NCBI RefSeq assembly: GCF_030848805.1
Contig: NC_092358.1
Location: 17,951,297 to 18,015,296 of the forward strand
Source of the DNA: Temnothorax longispinosus
Lineage: Eukaryota; Arthropoda; Insecta; Hymenoptera; Formicidae
Reading direction: 5' to 3'
Length of the DNA: 64,000 bases
Both the position numbers and the translations under genes were made by a program. Each line of letters opens with the position of its first letter. The first letter of the stretch is position 1. Shown one piece after another: positions 11,993-24,474 of the stretch. The notes under the pieces are model-generated. The model saw nothing but the letters and a program-made list of their open reading frames with translations. It ran no database searches and had not been told where the DNA came from.

Positions 11993-14533
11993 TCACGTCT
12001 CATCGCGTTTGATAGGATTGATAAAGTATATTTTACCGAGACTTGTTTCCGCATTGTCGTTGATGTATTCTATGCAATTCGCGCAATTTTCTTTACTTCC
12101 CTTAATTCTTATAAGATTGCAGTGGGTAACGTCGCGTTTTCCAGGGTTGTCGTATGTGAGCGACGATTTCTTTGCCTGGGAAATCTCTTTGATTTCTCCG
12201 GACGACGTGGAGTCGTAAGTCTCCAAGTGCTTCGTTAAGTTTTTTTTGCGTTTAGCGAGAAGGAAACTATCAATGGTCATGAAGGGCGTCTCGAAGTACA
12301 GCCTCCACAGCACAGATATCATCATCGTGAGTACTAAATTGGCGATGAATTCGCGTATTATATTCATTTGTGTTAAATTGCCGGGTGTTTGAACGGCTCC
12401 GACGTGTGATGGTATGACTAGATAATGAGAGAGATAAGCGCAGTAGGTCAATTTGCTGAGCGGAATTTATCCACGCCAAGAAAGTAAATAATTGATGGGA
12501 TCTGCGTATCCAGTTATGCAGCAAATTATCCAGGAGACCGAGAGTACGAAGACCTGACGATGGAAACCGGTAGAAGCTTGCCTCCAGCTTGTTGTACACG
12601 TGAGTGTCGAAGTACATGCCTCGCGGTCCGAAAATCACCGAGAGACCGGCCATAATCGCGATCAGCCAGCCGAGAATCACGCACCAAGTATGTAACCTGA
12701 CTTTGCAAGATCGCGTCTTATATAGCAAGTATCCAAGGCCTAATCCAATGACGTAAGGCTCAAATCTATTGTATGTCTTTATATAGATTTTCAGATAAAC
12801 CTGGATTACGTTCTTCTCCCTCTTGTAATAGAGCATGGTGCCGGTTAATTCGAAATAATAAGTATAACAAAGGGTACGAGGACCGAAAGAAATAAACAGA
12901 CGGCCAAAACAATGGCTAAGAACAGCCCTCTAAACTTGAGCATAGGATACAGTACAAGCAGCGACAGCCAAACAAACTGCATGTCTGTCGATAGGTACCA
13001 GGATTGGGACATGCACATGTTCGCTACATTGACATAGTTGTTAACATAGAGTAAGTTGGTCCACCAATTCTCGCGACAGAAGTTTTGGTTAGTACCGACT
13101 CAGGTGTCCCAATAATGCGGGCCTGTACTGAATTTGTAGAACAGAGTGGCATAAAAACCGATCATCATCGCGTAGGCCGGTGTTAATCTTATATAACGAT
13201 GAAGATAAAATCCTATCACGTCAAAACGCCGCTTTAAGGACCGTTCCTTTTTCAACAGTTCGTTGTAAGCGAGTAGGAGCCCACTCAGAAGGAAGAAGGT
13301 ATTCGTGACGATGTTGCCGTTAAGCACCAGCATGTTGTTCCAATCGTAGTGCATACGTAGAATCTGCATGAGGTTCATATTGACATCAACGATCTTCATG
13401 TAATAAGTATGACCGTAAATGATCCAGCATATGCTGATGAACCGCAAGCCGTCTATAGGCAGCGAATAGATTCCGGACGTCTATCAGTTTCCAACAGCTC
13501 TTTTCCATTCTTGTACAAAGAAAATGCCGCAAAAATACCTTCCGACGCGCTAGCACGCCGTTGCATCGCAATATCGTATCCCGTGCTGGCTATGATGATC
13601 AATGCGAACAGCACAAGAATCGATGCATAACCAATCGCCAATGTTCTACGTTGTCTGAACGGTTTCAATGGTATAGCATGATTCCTTAGAAACGGTGATA
13701 GTCATGTCTACACGCCTTTTGACTTTCAATGGATCGAGCGTGATCTCGAGAGTCTCCTGTATCCGTATGATTGCAGGTGGACGGAACGCAAAACATCCAC
13801 TCGTATTGGATCGATTCGCCGGAAGTCAATTTCGTCGCATTCGACGCGATAGCGACGTTCACAAGCAGGTCTCTCATGTCCAAATCACGTCGCGTCTTGT
13901 TGTCTTTGAAGATCTCGAACTGCACCGCTGCGTTGCAAGCTTGCCCGACAAACCCGTGTTCGGTCTTCACTTGTAAGCATTCGTAAAAATTACCCAGCTG
14001 TTTGTAATTGCCGGTGATCATGCCTGACGGAAATGTACTATCAAAAAAAACTTATAATATGAACTGTTATATGAATTTTACACAAAATTTCCCGTTTATT
14101 CTTACTTATTCTTCAGGCTGATCTAGTTCATCAGCCCACGGTTGTTCGTTGATGGCTTCGTCAGCCCTTATCTGTTCAACTAATGATATATATTCGTCTA
14201 ATAAATCTAAATCACCCATGTCGTTTCCGTGTAAAATAGGATCAACACTGTAAATTATTAAAATTTATATCTAACAAGCAACATATTATTGGAGGAAGAG
14301 AAGGAGGAGGCGTCGTACATTTGAATCGCCCAGTCTGTGTAGTCCTCGAGCGCCTTCAGATAAATTTTGCCATCGCGGATGCACTGCGGGGAAGCGAATT
14401 CGCGAGGCACGAAGGGCTCCGTAACGAGATCCATGAGAACAACTTCGGGCTTCGTGCCGCCAACGTTCGTCGCCGCTAACAGGATCAAGAAAAGATGCAC
14501 GCGCGCTTTCCATCCGGGCCGCATTGACTCCAT
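11993..14533 (-). pseudogene. Nose-resistant-to-fluoxetine (NRF-6-like) acyltransferase 3 pseudogene
   Basis: Family role: multi-pass membrane proteins with an extracellular NRF domain followed by an acyltransferase-3 domain, implicated in lipid/yolk handling and drug response in nematodes. Exon 1 (14533 to about 14265) starts with a hydrophobic signal-like segment (VHLFLILLAATNVGG). After an intron of about 230 bp the NRF domain begins near 14032 (PSGMITGNYKQLGNFYECL) with a cysteine pair (CVPSTC). Transmembrane segments follow, such as LAIGYASILVLFALIIIAST and NTFFLLSGLLLAYNELLKK, plus the family string NFCRENWWTNLLYVNNYVN. Frame breaks occur near 13760, 13670, 13445, 12850 and 12465, with a TGA at about 13100, so it is a pseudogene. 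After exon 1 it appears intronless over 2 kb. The last frame ends at 11993. Confidence 0.85.
14106..14219 (-). CDS. Small acidic ORF inside the NRF pseudogene intron
   Basis: A 37-codon frame starting MGDLDLLDEYISLVEQ and ending DELDQPEE, strongly acidic, lying between NRF exons 1 and 2. Its first five residues match the apparent N-terminus of the Harbinger-like gene at 16791 (MGDLD), so it may be the start of a related transposon gene. Too short to be sure it is real. Confidence 0.25.
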   Translation of the reverse strand: MGDLDLLDEYISLVEQIRADEAINEQPWADELDQPEE

Positions 14534-15320
14534 CCTTCTTGAATTTCTTTTTTTTTCGATACCACGAAATTACCAAAATTTTGTAGTTACCAAACTACGA
14601 AATTTTGTAGTTATCAAACTCTTTCTCTCTGTCATCAGTAGTATCTCTACGGAAGAAATCTGTGTTTAAGCACATTCCGTGTTGGAGAGGATCAACGAGA
14701 CACGTGCACGTCAAGTAAATTGTCAAGTAAATTACTTTCCGTATATATTAAATATATTGACAATTCAGATTGTTTTGAAATTCTCTTAAAATTGCATAAT
14801 GTTTTGCACCTGATATCTAAGTAGCAACTTTTCTAATTAAATTTTCACAATTTTTCGGTAATTTTTTACAGGATTTACTTACAATAATCGCGGAAGAATT
14901 AAAGGACTGGAAAAAAAAAGTTTTAACAATTAAAAAAAATTTTTTTGCATTACAATCTGTGGCATTTAGAGCTAATAATTCAAGCAATTGGATTTTTACT
15001 TTTTTATTTGTTGGCGAAATGTATTTTATAATCATGCACATGAATTTTGTGTTCGTAATAATTTCTAAATTAATTTGGCGTCGACTTCAAAAATTGAAAG
15101 AAATTCTTAAAAGTATTATTTCATACTTTTTAGAGCTTTTTTATATTTTTAACTTTTTTAATTTTTTTTATTTTTTTACATATAAATATTATAATTACCG
15201 CTTGACCACCGGCGTCTAATTTGTCTTTTTATCTTTATTTAAAATATGTTTAGTTTTGTATATGCAGTTTGTATAAAGTATCTTTATTTTTTACCACAAT
15301 GTCTTACAATAGTAATATAT
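14534..15320. other. AT-rich intergenic DNA, no gene seen
   Basis: AT-rich with poly-T runs. Short duplicated strings of AAATTTTGTAGTTA occur near 14575-14610. No coding region or element boundary could be supported. Confidence 0.4.
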
Positions 15321-15575
15321 TGTTGCGCTCGACCGCGCGTTCGCTGCACTCACTCATACACACTCGCGAATGCAGCGCGCAATCCCGTTTCCGGGAATAA
15401 GAACTCTCAGTTAGAAAGGAGAACTCGTTTAATTAGGGTAATGCAGAAATACAACAACACTCAATGTCGACAGATGTAAACAAACAACCACAGGTTCGTC
15501 GTTAGGAACGTCGTCAGGCAGCGCTTCGCGGCTGCCTTTCGGGCTTCTACCGGGCGTCTCGGCACGGGCGCAATA
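15321..15575. mobile_element. Short solo LTR (255 bp)
   Basis: Begins TGTTGCGC and ends GCGCAATA, near-perfect inverted termini with the final CA changed to TA. ATAT lies directly outside both ends (15317-15320 and 15576-15579), which fits a 4-bp target duplication, although an AT-only duplication is weak evidence. GC-rich compared with its surroundings. No internal element is attached, so I read it as a solo LTR. Confidence 0.5.
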
Positions 15576-15616
15576 ATATGATAAAGAAATATTATTTTAA
15601 AAAACATGTATTTGGT

Positions 15617-16791
15617 TTATTGTACTAAAGTAATAATTCTATTTCTCTTATCTACTGCAACAAGGTCCTCGTCTTCGTCAGGTTCAGCTCTAGCATCGTT
15701 TGCTATTCGCATCGCTTCTTCGATTGGCGCTTTATGTTCAAAATTGATTTCATTTCGATCGATTAGAAAATTATGTATGACGCACGCTGCCGCTATTATG
15801 GTATTTCCCAGAGCTGGAGTAGATATGTCTAAGTATTTTAACCTTCGAAACTTGCCTTTTAAAAGACCGAATGCTCTTTCAATCATAGATCTGATGCTAC
15901 TTAATTTAACATTGTAAGAACTTTGCTCTCTCGTCAAGTGACCATTATCACGAAACGGATAATCATCAGATTTATCATTAAAGGGTAAACAGAGTCTCTT
16001 AGAAGATGCATATTAGGGGGTAATAGAGGATTTTCAGCACGATTTAATCGTTCAAACAATTTACTTTGCCCGAATACCCGAGCATCGTGTATTCGTTCAA
16101 GCATTCCAATAAAAATGTCTATAAAACGTGCCTTGTGATCGCATACACCTTGCAATATAATGGAGTACTTTGTTTCTATTATAAAAGTCTATAGGGTTGC
16201 CTGTGGGAGCTTTTATCGGAATATGGCGACCATCGATCGCACCAACAACATCGGGAAAACCGTGAGACCGTCTTCGGAAAATAATTTCCTCATCATAACA
16301 TCTTCTGTCAGGCCACACTATATAATTTGGCAATAGATTAGCCAAAATCGTGACAATTTCCTTAAACACACAGTGACCAGTGCATTTGGACAATTTAAAA
16401 CGATCTCCAGCAGCGAGAAAACTTTCTGGTTTAGCCAAAATCCAGACCGAGAACATAATTTTCTTCCTTAAATCTACAAGGTAATTTAGATTCTCAAGGA
16501 TAGCATGTCCAATTACGTTGACCAAGTCTTAAACAATTTTATTTACAAAATTAAGTTGAGTATTTAAATTAATTGAGAGTTCACATTTTTACAAAATATA
16601 CTATATAGAAGAACAATAATTTTATAGTAATTTTTGATTTCTTGCTTTTTCGCCACGTTGCAATATTTCTAATTCATCCAGCTTTGGTATTGGTTCTACC
16701 AATTTATCGATTATAAGATGTAATGCATTTTATTTCGATCATTTACACCATCATCCTCAGCAAATAAAGCTATAATATCCAAATCGCCCAT
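15617..16791 (-). pseudogene. PIF/Harbinger (HARBI1-like, DDE_Tnp_4) transposase pseudogene
   Basis: The gene starts at about 16791 with MGDLDIIALFAEDDG. The catalytic core then appears in three frames: 16525 down to 16097 (with VVGAIDGRHIPIKAP, first Asp), 16155 down to about 15935 (with ERIHDARVFG, second Asp) and 15937 down to 15617 (with SMIERAFGLLKGKFRRL, catalytic Glu, then AAACVIHNFLI). These match the D-D-E layout of Harbinger nucleases. Frameshifts near 16680, 16150 and 15940 make it non-functional. The companion Myb-like gene of autonomous Harbinger elements was not seen nearby. Confidence 0.85.
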
Positions 16792-17379
16792 ATTGTCAAA
16801 CAATATTTCGATTTCTTTGAAATTTAATAATATTTTGTTTTTTGCTATGCTATTAGTAAACGCACTGAGAGGTTACGTTAGAAAAATAGTACATGCTTAC
16901 GTGATACGCGCTGCTCAAGTACGTTCAGCAGACACGATCTGTATCACTAAGCGTTTAGTGATCACTCGCTCAACTGCTTTGCAACGGTTGTAATAATCTG
17001 CTGAACGCGCCCATTCATCCTATGCTTTTACAGCGCGAAAATTTTGCTGCAGAATATCAGGCGACTCGAGAAAGTGCATAAATTTACTGATATTTGATAT
17101 CGGTGATTCTATTGTTTCTTGATAGCTCAGCAATCCTTACTTCAGTTAGTTAAGTATCTTCTAGGTTGTATCTGTTATTGTCAATCAGAGATTGTAAATT
17201 GTTTATTGGTTGATTGTCTGACTTGGTAAATGTAGACATCGATTTTCTTAAGATATTCATCGAAGTATTTTTTTATTATTTGTAATTATCCGTAGCTTCT
17301 TAACATTATTTCTGTCCAAATTCTGTGAAGTGACATCTGCATATTTTTTTAAAAAAGTTATTTTTGAAGGTGTTAAAAC

Positions 17380-17382
<3 letters not shown>
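16792..17382. other. Intergenic DNA, no gene seen
   Basis: Between the Harbinger pseudogene and a (TA)n tract. I see nothing that can be supported, and the right end of the Harbinger element was not located. Confidence 0.35.

Positions 17383-17418
<36 letters not shown>
17383..17418. repeat. (TA)n microsatellite
   Basis: About 18 TA repeats. Similar tracts occur at the edges of several elements in this window. Confidence 0.9.
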
Positions 17419-17421
<3 letters not shown>

Positions 17422-17539
17422 TCAGTTCTATTACTCGTGCCCGAGCGTGGTGACTTCTCTTCATATACATGTGTTGCGCACGTGGATTATACACATGGAA
17501 CCTACAGTTTAACGCCGATTTCGAACAGCAATTTTTAGA

Positions 17540-17688
17540 GAAGTTTTCGTGGCAAGACATACTCTCGGTGGTTTGCCTTCCGAGAGGAGAACGAGCGAAT
17601 AAAATTTTCTAGCTCTACCGGGAATCGAACCCGGGACCTTTGGCTCAATAGACCAGTGCGCTGTCTACTAGGCCATGCTCGTCACGTT
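17540..17688 (-). repeat. tRNA-derived SINE
   Basis: On the minus strand a tRNA-like head (about 17684 to 17611) has an A-box-like ATGGCCTAGTAGACAG and a B-box GGGTTCGATTCCC. It is followed by a body containing CTCTCGGAAGGCAAACCACC and GAGAGTATGTCTTGCC. The body closely matches a plus-strand stretch at 56080-56130, so this is a dispersed SINE family rather than a working tRNA gene. Confidence 0.65.
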
Positions 17689-17699
17689 AAAACAGATAT

Positions 17700-18700
17700 A
17701 GAACCCTTATTTGGTGGTTGTATATTAGAAATAGACAAGTCTCGTTATGCTCTTTACGGTGATCGATCTATCAAAAAATAATTTTCCTATTTTATATTAT
17801 ATCCAAAATAATTTTTAAAACAATGCTCGGGGGGTGGTAGGACCGTTCTCGGATTTGCAAAGGTTCTAATTTGTGCTCTAAATTTTCAAGGCAAACAGTC
17901 TATTTCATACGGAACATATTGTATGTACTTATTGGGACAAACATTGTCCAAGTTATAAGGTACTAAACACCTTAATTCATTTGTTGGCTGATTTTTTTCA
18001 AACTTTATTAATTTTTGTTTTGTTTGCGTCCCTAAAAATTTCTTAAAACAAGTGAACATACATTGCGAGAGTTTTCTTTGGCAACTGGTCTTATAAAGAT
18101 ACATTGAGTAGGAAAAATTGTTGGTATGATCTTACATCTCAGTGTATTAAATAAGAATATTAAATGTTTTTTATAATTTGTAGGAATTTGAACGAAATTG
18201 ACGTAGTCGTATTTACAGTTTATAGTTTATTTTGAAGAAATATTACATTTAAATTTCAATTCTAAAAGTTATTAATAAGATAATTAAAGCAGACAGTTTG
18301 TGCTTTTGATTAAAGTAGACAATACATTGTATTTCTACTATTCTCTGCCTTAACCAAGATTACAATTTTAAAATATATAATTATGTGGAAGTAATAGGGG
18401 AATATAATTGATCAATTATTATAAAAAATTCAGAAATAGGGTTTGTTTACACTAAATTTTCTTTTAAATTGAAAATTGGCTAAATATTCAATTAAATGAG
18501 CTTCTCTTGTTCTATATCTCGGAATATTTACCTGAACTTTGCGCCAAAGTCTCTCTATATTTTGAGTATGTGCACAAGGTTAAAAATATAATATTTTATT
18601 ATTATTATTTAATAATATTTAAATTTCGTATCCGTATCTGGATCTACAAAATTTAATAAATGATTCACGGTGTAACGTTATAAAATCTTCATTTTCTAGA
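17700..18700. other. AT-rich intergenic DNA, no gene seen
   Basis: No supportable coding region, RNA gene or element end. Confidence 0.4.
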
Positions 18701-19370
18701 TCCAGATCCTCAATGCTTACTATTTCAGTACTATTCTTTCAAATTATTCTATAACTCCCTTTTTACAAGTTTTACCATTTCAGTACTATTTTTTCAAATT
18801 ATTTTAACTCTTTTTACAATTTTTACGGTTTTAAAACTCTTTTATAAAATTATTATCTTTCTACAATTTCTCTCATTTTCGTATTATTCTTTAACATTAT
18901 TCTGTTTCTACAATTTGTACCATTTTCGTACTATTGCTTATAATTATTCTCCTTTTTTACAACATGTATCGTTTTGAAACTGTTTTATAAAATTATTGTT
19001 GCAGTATTTTCGTACTATTCTTTCAAATTGTTCTGTCCCTTTTTACCACTTTTATCGTTTTCTAACATTTCCGTCAAATTATTCTAAGTCCCTTTTTCTA
19101 ATTTCTATTATTTTCGTACTGTTGATTAAAATTATTCTAACTTTTTTTTTACAATTTTTATCATTTTCTAACATTTCTTTCAAATAATTAAGTCCCTTTT
19201 TACAATTTTTATGATTTTTGGACTAATCTTTCAAATTATGCTAACTCTCTTTTTACGATTATAATTATTTTCGGACTATTATTTCCAATTATTATAATTT
19301 GTTACAATTTTAATCGTTGTTGGACTATCCTCAGAAATTATTACGTCTTCATTGCTGATTCAAGAAATTA
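18700..19370. repeat. Degenerate AT-rich tandem repeat
   Basis: About ten diverged copies of a roughly 55-70-bp unit built on TTTTCGTACTATTCTTTCAA, then ATTATTCT and CCCTTTTTACAATTTTTA. Copies are heavily mutated, so the array is old. No coding meaning. Confidence 0.6.
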
Positions 19371-19729
19371 TTTGATTTTTCTAATTGCTACCGTTTTGAA
19401 ACCTTTAATCTCACGTCATATTTATAAATTAAAGCCGGACTCTTGTTTAAGATAATTATTTTTTTACAATTTTTAATGCCGATAACATGTGGAAGAAGGT
19501 AAGGCGTGTTCCACGGCGAACAAGTAGAATCCGAGCAAGCGTCCCGTGTCATCCCACGAGCGCGATACTCATTCCCTCGCCGAATTGCACAGCAATTCCA
19601 ATCAGTTTCGTACATTAAGAATTCCCGACACAAACCGCAACGAACTCTACTATGTCACTCGAACGCGAGATAACCGAGCACATTTTCTCCCGACGAAACG
19701 CACGAAGTTACGCACTCACAACTAACACC

Positions 19730-20085
19730 AATTACTTACAAATAACGCGACAGGATTAATACCGACAAACGCAAAAAAAAAAAACATTTACTTACAATTA
19801 CCGCGAAAGTTAGTACCGACGAACGCAAGAACATTTACTTACAATTAACGCGAACATAATAGGAAACAATAACCGTGAGACACTCGCACGCGCGAGGGCA
19901 ACTTCCCGAATTGACCGCGGATCGCCCGATCACGCGAGTCCCGAATGACCGCGAACCTCCCGATTACGCGAGTCCCGAATGACCGCGAATCTCCCGATTG
20001 CGCGAGTCCCGAATGACCGCGAATCTCCCGATTGTGCGAGTCCCGAATGACCGCGAATCTCCCGATTACGCGAGTCCCAAAAGGG
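19730..20085. repeat. Two adjacent tandem-repeat blocks
   Basis: First block (19730-19855): about 2.5 copies of a roughly 60-bp unit with CATTTACTTACAATTA and CGACGAACGCAA. Second block (19910-20080): about five copies of a 34-bp unit, TCCCGAATGACCGCGAATCT followed by CCCGATTGCGCGAG. The unit length is not a multiple of three, arguing against a repeat protein. The surroundings resemble LTR or promoter DNA of a retroelement, but no boundaries were found. Confidence 0.7.
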
Positions 20086-22111
20086 CGCAAAACTCAAAGA
20101 CGCCCGTCGCCACGGCTGATCACGTGATGCTCACGAAGAGCTCATCCCGCTACGCACAGTATCCTTCACACGAACGATTTTTACAACGCGAATCCTTGCG
20201 ACATTCTCACAATAACGCGATACGATTATACGAACGAAGACTACACAATTACACGCACGCTGACTGTCGGCGGCCGTACGCTCAAATTCCCAGGCACTCG
20301 CGATCACTTTCCCGTGCGGGCTCTCTCGCGGTATTTCTCGCTCGATCTGTTACCTGACGATTTCCATACTTCCGCGGCACAACGCGACTCCCGGGAGGGC
20401 CGGTATATAGCGGAGATCTTACTTTGAAGAGGCGTGAGCAGTGGCCTTACAAAGGGTCGCTCGATCCGGCAGCTCGTCGTCCTGTTTGGGGCTGGATGGT
20501 ACCTTATCGGCGGCTCGCACGACAGTGATTTTCCCTCGGCCCGGCGGGACCACGCTGGGACCGCGCGCGCCAGCTGTGGGCTCCAGCGTGACCCGCCCGT
20601 CGGCCGTCCGTCCTCGGAAGCTTCCGGCTGTCCACCTGAAAGTCCCTCAGTGCGGCATACGCCGTTACAAAATCCTGGCCATCTGCTCCGCACTCCCTCG
20701 TTGCCTGTAAGTCTCGCTTAAAAGATATTAGCCCTAACCTAAAACGCTTGCGCTCCGCCCGCCTTGGGCGGAAACACTAACCCTAACGCCTCTCTCGGCC
20801 GAGCTCCCATCTGAGTCGAGGGACGTGACATTTGTCACGTCACAGTTGTTAGTAATTCATGGAATTGAAGTTTGTCGTCAATACGTACCGTCATTCGCGC
20901 GATGCGCGCGAATGGTGTGGCGGGTTCTAGGATGGCTTGCGCGATTCTTGTTGCTGGATAAACGTTGTGCATTTTTTTGTTTCCGTGGAAGAGAGGAAAT
21001 GCCTCGCGCACACCCGGACCCCGGCCATCCGGGTAGTGTGGGGCTTGCACCCACTAAAACCTCTCTCCCTAAACATAGCACTAGGGACATACAGTCACAT
21101 GAAGCGGAACACCAGAGGTACACTTCACGGCATGCAACAGTCCTCACGCAGAGGCGACAAGAGGGACGTAAACCAGACAAAAAACCAACGAAAGGTTACC
21201 AGCACGGGTCACGCGGATCTTCGGAGGAAGGAGTCCCTAGTCGAGTGAGTCTGACACAAGTGTCATCATTTGACCACCTCAGAGAAGCCACATGATAGTA
21301 GATGCGGGCACCATATCATTGTGGGATCTCTTTATCGGCTACGGGACCCTTTCTCCAAAGAAGGAAACGCGCTCCCGTATCAGGATCGCGCACAGGTGGG
21401 CGAAAACGAGACGAACAGAAATTCTCCATCCGGATAAGGAATTTCACATCACAAAACTAAGATACGAGTCAAGATTGGCCCGTCCGCGCGAAAAGGCCCA
21501 AGGCCTACCAAAAAGAGAACCACTAGGTCCCCCATTCCCGGCCGAGTCGAACAATAAACCCGGCGATAGTAGAGTCGCGCACCCTCCCCCAACCCCACCG
21601 AGGAACTCGGGCGAAGGGCGCGAGAAAACGCAAACAGGACGGCACCGTCCCAAGCCGGGGGAACCCCCCAGGGGACGACCAACCGCGCCCCGACGCCACA
21701 AGAAGGCTCGTGGAACTCATTGCGAACAATGAGACCAGAGCCCAAACAGCGGTAGGCGACAGACCCACGACCGGCCGACCCCAGGGGGGGGGGCCGCAGC
21801 CAAGAGGAACGGGCGTCCCGAGACAGGAAGAGTTTGCAGGAAAGAACGCAGAGTCCCAGGCACCCCCAGGAGGAAGCGAGCGCCGGCCGCCCCCCACGGC
21901 CGCAATTTCCCCCCAGGGATCCGGGAACGTCGCCGAAAGGAGACGCACCGGTCCCCGGGAGGGAGACGGCCCAGAGAACGACCGGCGCACGCCCCACCCC
22001 CCAAGAGATACCCAGGAGAGTCCACGCTGGACCCACGCCGCAAAGACAACAGAGATCAAATCTCGCAGCACACGCTGACGCAATTAACAATAATTCCGAA
22101 TAGAGTTAACC
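20086..22111. other. GC-rich block of unknown nature, adjacent to LINE 3' end
   Basis: GC content rises sharply, especially from 21480 to 22080. Overlapping open frames exist on both strands, but this is expected from GC richness and none shows a recognisable domain. On the minus strand it follows the LINE ORF2 stop (22112), so part may be LINE 3' untranslated sequence. A TATA-like GGTATATAG occurs at 20401. A short palindrome, GACGTGACATTTGTCACGTC, lies at about 20821. Confidence 0.35.
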
Positions 22112-23113
22112 CTAAAGCGGGAGATCGTCTTCTGCTGCAGGATCCGGAAGCAGCCGCTGCTGCTGTTTAAATCTCTCGTCCTCCTCCTTGCGCCCCATGA
22201 CCCTTTCAGCGAAGGTCGAGAATGCGGTCCAAGAATCACGCGAATCGCAGATCATTTTGACAATGGTTGCCAGAGACAAGTCCCGACCGAGGACCGCCGC
22301 CAGCTCTCCGCGCTCGTAACCCCAACGGTCACACTCCGACAAAGTGTGCTCAGAGGTATCGGGAACGTTGTTGTTACAGTAGCGGCAAATCGGGAACTCT
22401 TCCTTCCCAATCCTGTGAAGGAAGGCCCCGAAATAGCCGTGTCTCGTCAAAAGCTGCGTTGTACGAAAAGTTAAAAAGCCAGATCGCCGATCGAGCCAAG
22501 CCTCCAAGTTAGGCGCGATCGCATTCCTCGTCCTTCTGCCAGACAGTCCCTCTCGCTCCAAGTAAGCCGCCCACTCTCTCCTAAGCACCACCTCCTCCTC
22601 GACTCGAGTATCCGATGGAGAATCCACGGTAAAAGCACGGTAAAAGCCGATCTCTTTAAGTTCCCGAAGGCGATGATAGACGCGGCTGATGAACGCCGCA
22701 TACAGCTGTATTGGTGGAATTCTCGCCAGAAGGGTCGCCGCTTCGTAAGAGACTGTCCGGTATGCCATGATAGTCCTCTGTGCCGTTAACCGAATTGTCC
22801 GCTGCAATATAAGTTGTTTATTGCTGGATCCCAGAAGTTCGTCGGCCCAAATAGGAGCGGCGTACAAGATGATGGATGTTATCACATTATAGTATAAGCG
22901 ACTCTTGCTTTCGATGGGTCCTCTCAAATTTGGAAGGATCCCACACAAGGCCCTCCCAACCCTGTTTACTTTCCCGGCCACATAATTGAAATGGGTGTTA
23001 AAGGCCCATTTATTATCGATATAAACGCCCAAGTACTTCATAGAGTTTTTAATTTTGATCCGAACTCTTTCGAAATTGAAGGAGGAATTTTGTGGCACAC
23101 GGCCGAAGAACAT
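22112..23113 (-). pseudogene. LINE ORF2 C-terminal domain
   Basis: 333 codons continuous with the reverse transcriptase but in another frame. Starts with the family string MKYLGVYIDNKWAFNTHF about 27 residues in, and ends with a C-X2-C-X8-H-X4-C knuckle (CRYCNNNVPDTSEHTLSEC). The latter is typical of R1-clade ORF2 C-termini and probably binds nucleic acid. Stop at 22112. Confidence 0.85.
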
Positions 23114-23128
23114 GGCCTCAGACTTCGA

Positions 23129-24118
23129 TCAAGATGCGCAAAGGCCCAGGAAGCGAATGTTGATGAAGAGTCTCTCCAAACATTCGACAACGAGCTCGTA
23201 AGCGTTGTCGAAGTCATCGGCGACCACCACCAACAGAGTATCGTCAGCAAACGAGATGAGATGACAGTTCTCAAATAGCAAAGTTCTCAGGACATAATCA
23301 TAATCCAGATTCCACAACAGAGGGCCCAGGACAGAGCCCTGTGGGACACCTCTGTTGACGCGTCGAAAACATCGCCCTCTGCTAGTGTTAAATCTGACCC
23401 TCCTGCCGGACAGGAAGGCATCGATTATTCTGCGTACATATATCGGGAAGTTCTTAATCTGGACGGCTCTTCTTATTCTCGGCAACTTTAGGGAATTAAA
23501 CGCATTTTCGATGTCTAAAGAAAAAGCGATGGCAACCTTGCCATTGTCGCGTGCCTCGGTGACGATCTTCTTGAACAGATAAAGTGCGTCAGTTGTGGAT
23601 CGCGCCTTCCGAAAACCGAACTGATGGACCGAAAGGTCGAAAGAAGGGTTCTCTTCCATAAAATGGTTCATCTCACTAGCAATAATCCGCTTGAACGTCT
23701 TGCCGACTTCGTTCAACAGACAGATGGGTCTCGCTTTCGGTACTTGGCCCAGAGGAGGTGCTTCCCCCTTGGGAATCAACACCAAATCGGATGTCTTCCA
23801 CGATGGCGGATAAATGCCGTGCTTTAAGTATATGTCGTAGCACTGAGCTAATCTTAGTCTCATTGGCGGAGGTAACCTTTTCAAAGTTATGGCTTTTAGG
23901 CCGTCAGGACCCGGAGCCGTGATCAGATTTCTTTTCGCGTCGATGGCTTCCGTTACTTCACCCAAGGTAATCCGTGGTACGTCCTCTCCAGCAACGTCTA
24001 GATTTACTGTTTTCAGGGCGTTGCCGGGTGGGAACAGGTTATCCAAGAGCTGCTCAAGTATGTCCGGTTCTAAGGTGTAGGTAAGTCCAGGTGTGGACCT
24101 ACGAAGACGGTTGAGCAC
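23129..24118 (-). pseudogene. LINE ORF2 reverse transcriptase domain
   Basis: 329 codons. Finger and palm motifs in order: GPDGLKAITLK, GFRKARSTTDALYLF, AFSLDIENAFNSL, GVPQGSVLGPLLWN and the catalytic box ISFADDTLLVV (FADD in place of YADD, common in this clade). The frame is lost at RFLGLCAS near 23129 and picked up in the next frame at about 23113, so a small indel separates RT from the C-terminal domain. The catalytic residues are intact. Confidence 0.9.
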
Positions 24119-24474
24119 AATCTTATACGGAAGGCCCCAAAAGTCGTCGTCAAGCGTCGCGATCAGCTCCTGCCAGGATTTTGTTTTGGCCTTACGGATT
24201 TCGGTTTTCAGTTCTCGCGGTTAGCAAGGTAGAATGCCGCTCGCTTACGTTCAATCTCATCAGGGGAGTCCCTATTCCGAGCCCTCGACCAGGTTCTTCT
24301 GGCATCGATCGTGATTTTCCTGAGGCGCGCGATCTCTTGGTTCCACCATTACGTGCTGCCTTACCGGCCCCGAGCACGCGCCACCTCACAAGTATTCCTG
24401 ATGCTCTGGTAGATCCATTTATCAGGCTTATATCGCATCATATATTTGTCGTCACGAGGAGTGATTGCGCAGGT

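Noticed and set aside
20733..20790. Telomere-like CCTAACCTAA strings
   Set aside because: Only two adjacent CCTAA units and one separate CCCTAAC; not an array and not near a chromosome end by any other sign.
21449..22090. Overlapping GC-rich open frames of 100-213 codons on both strands
   Set aside because: All frames are open because of GC richness; none has a domain, conserved start or compositional bias expected of a protein.
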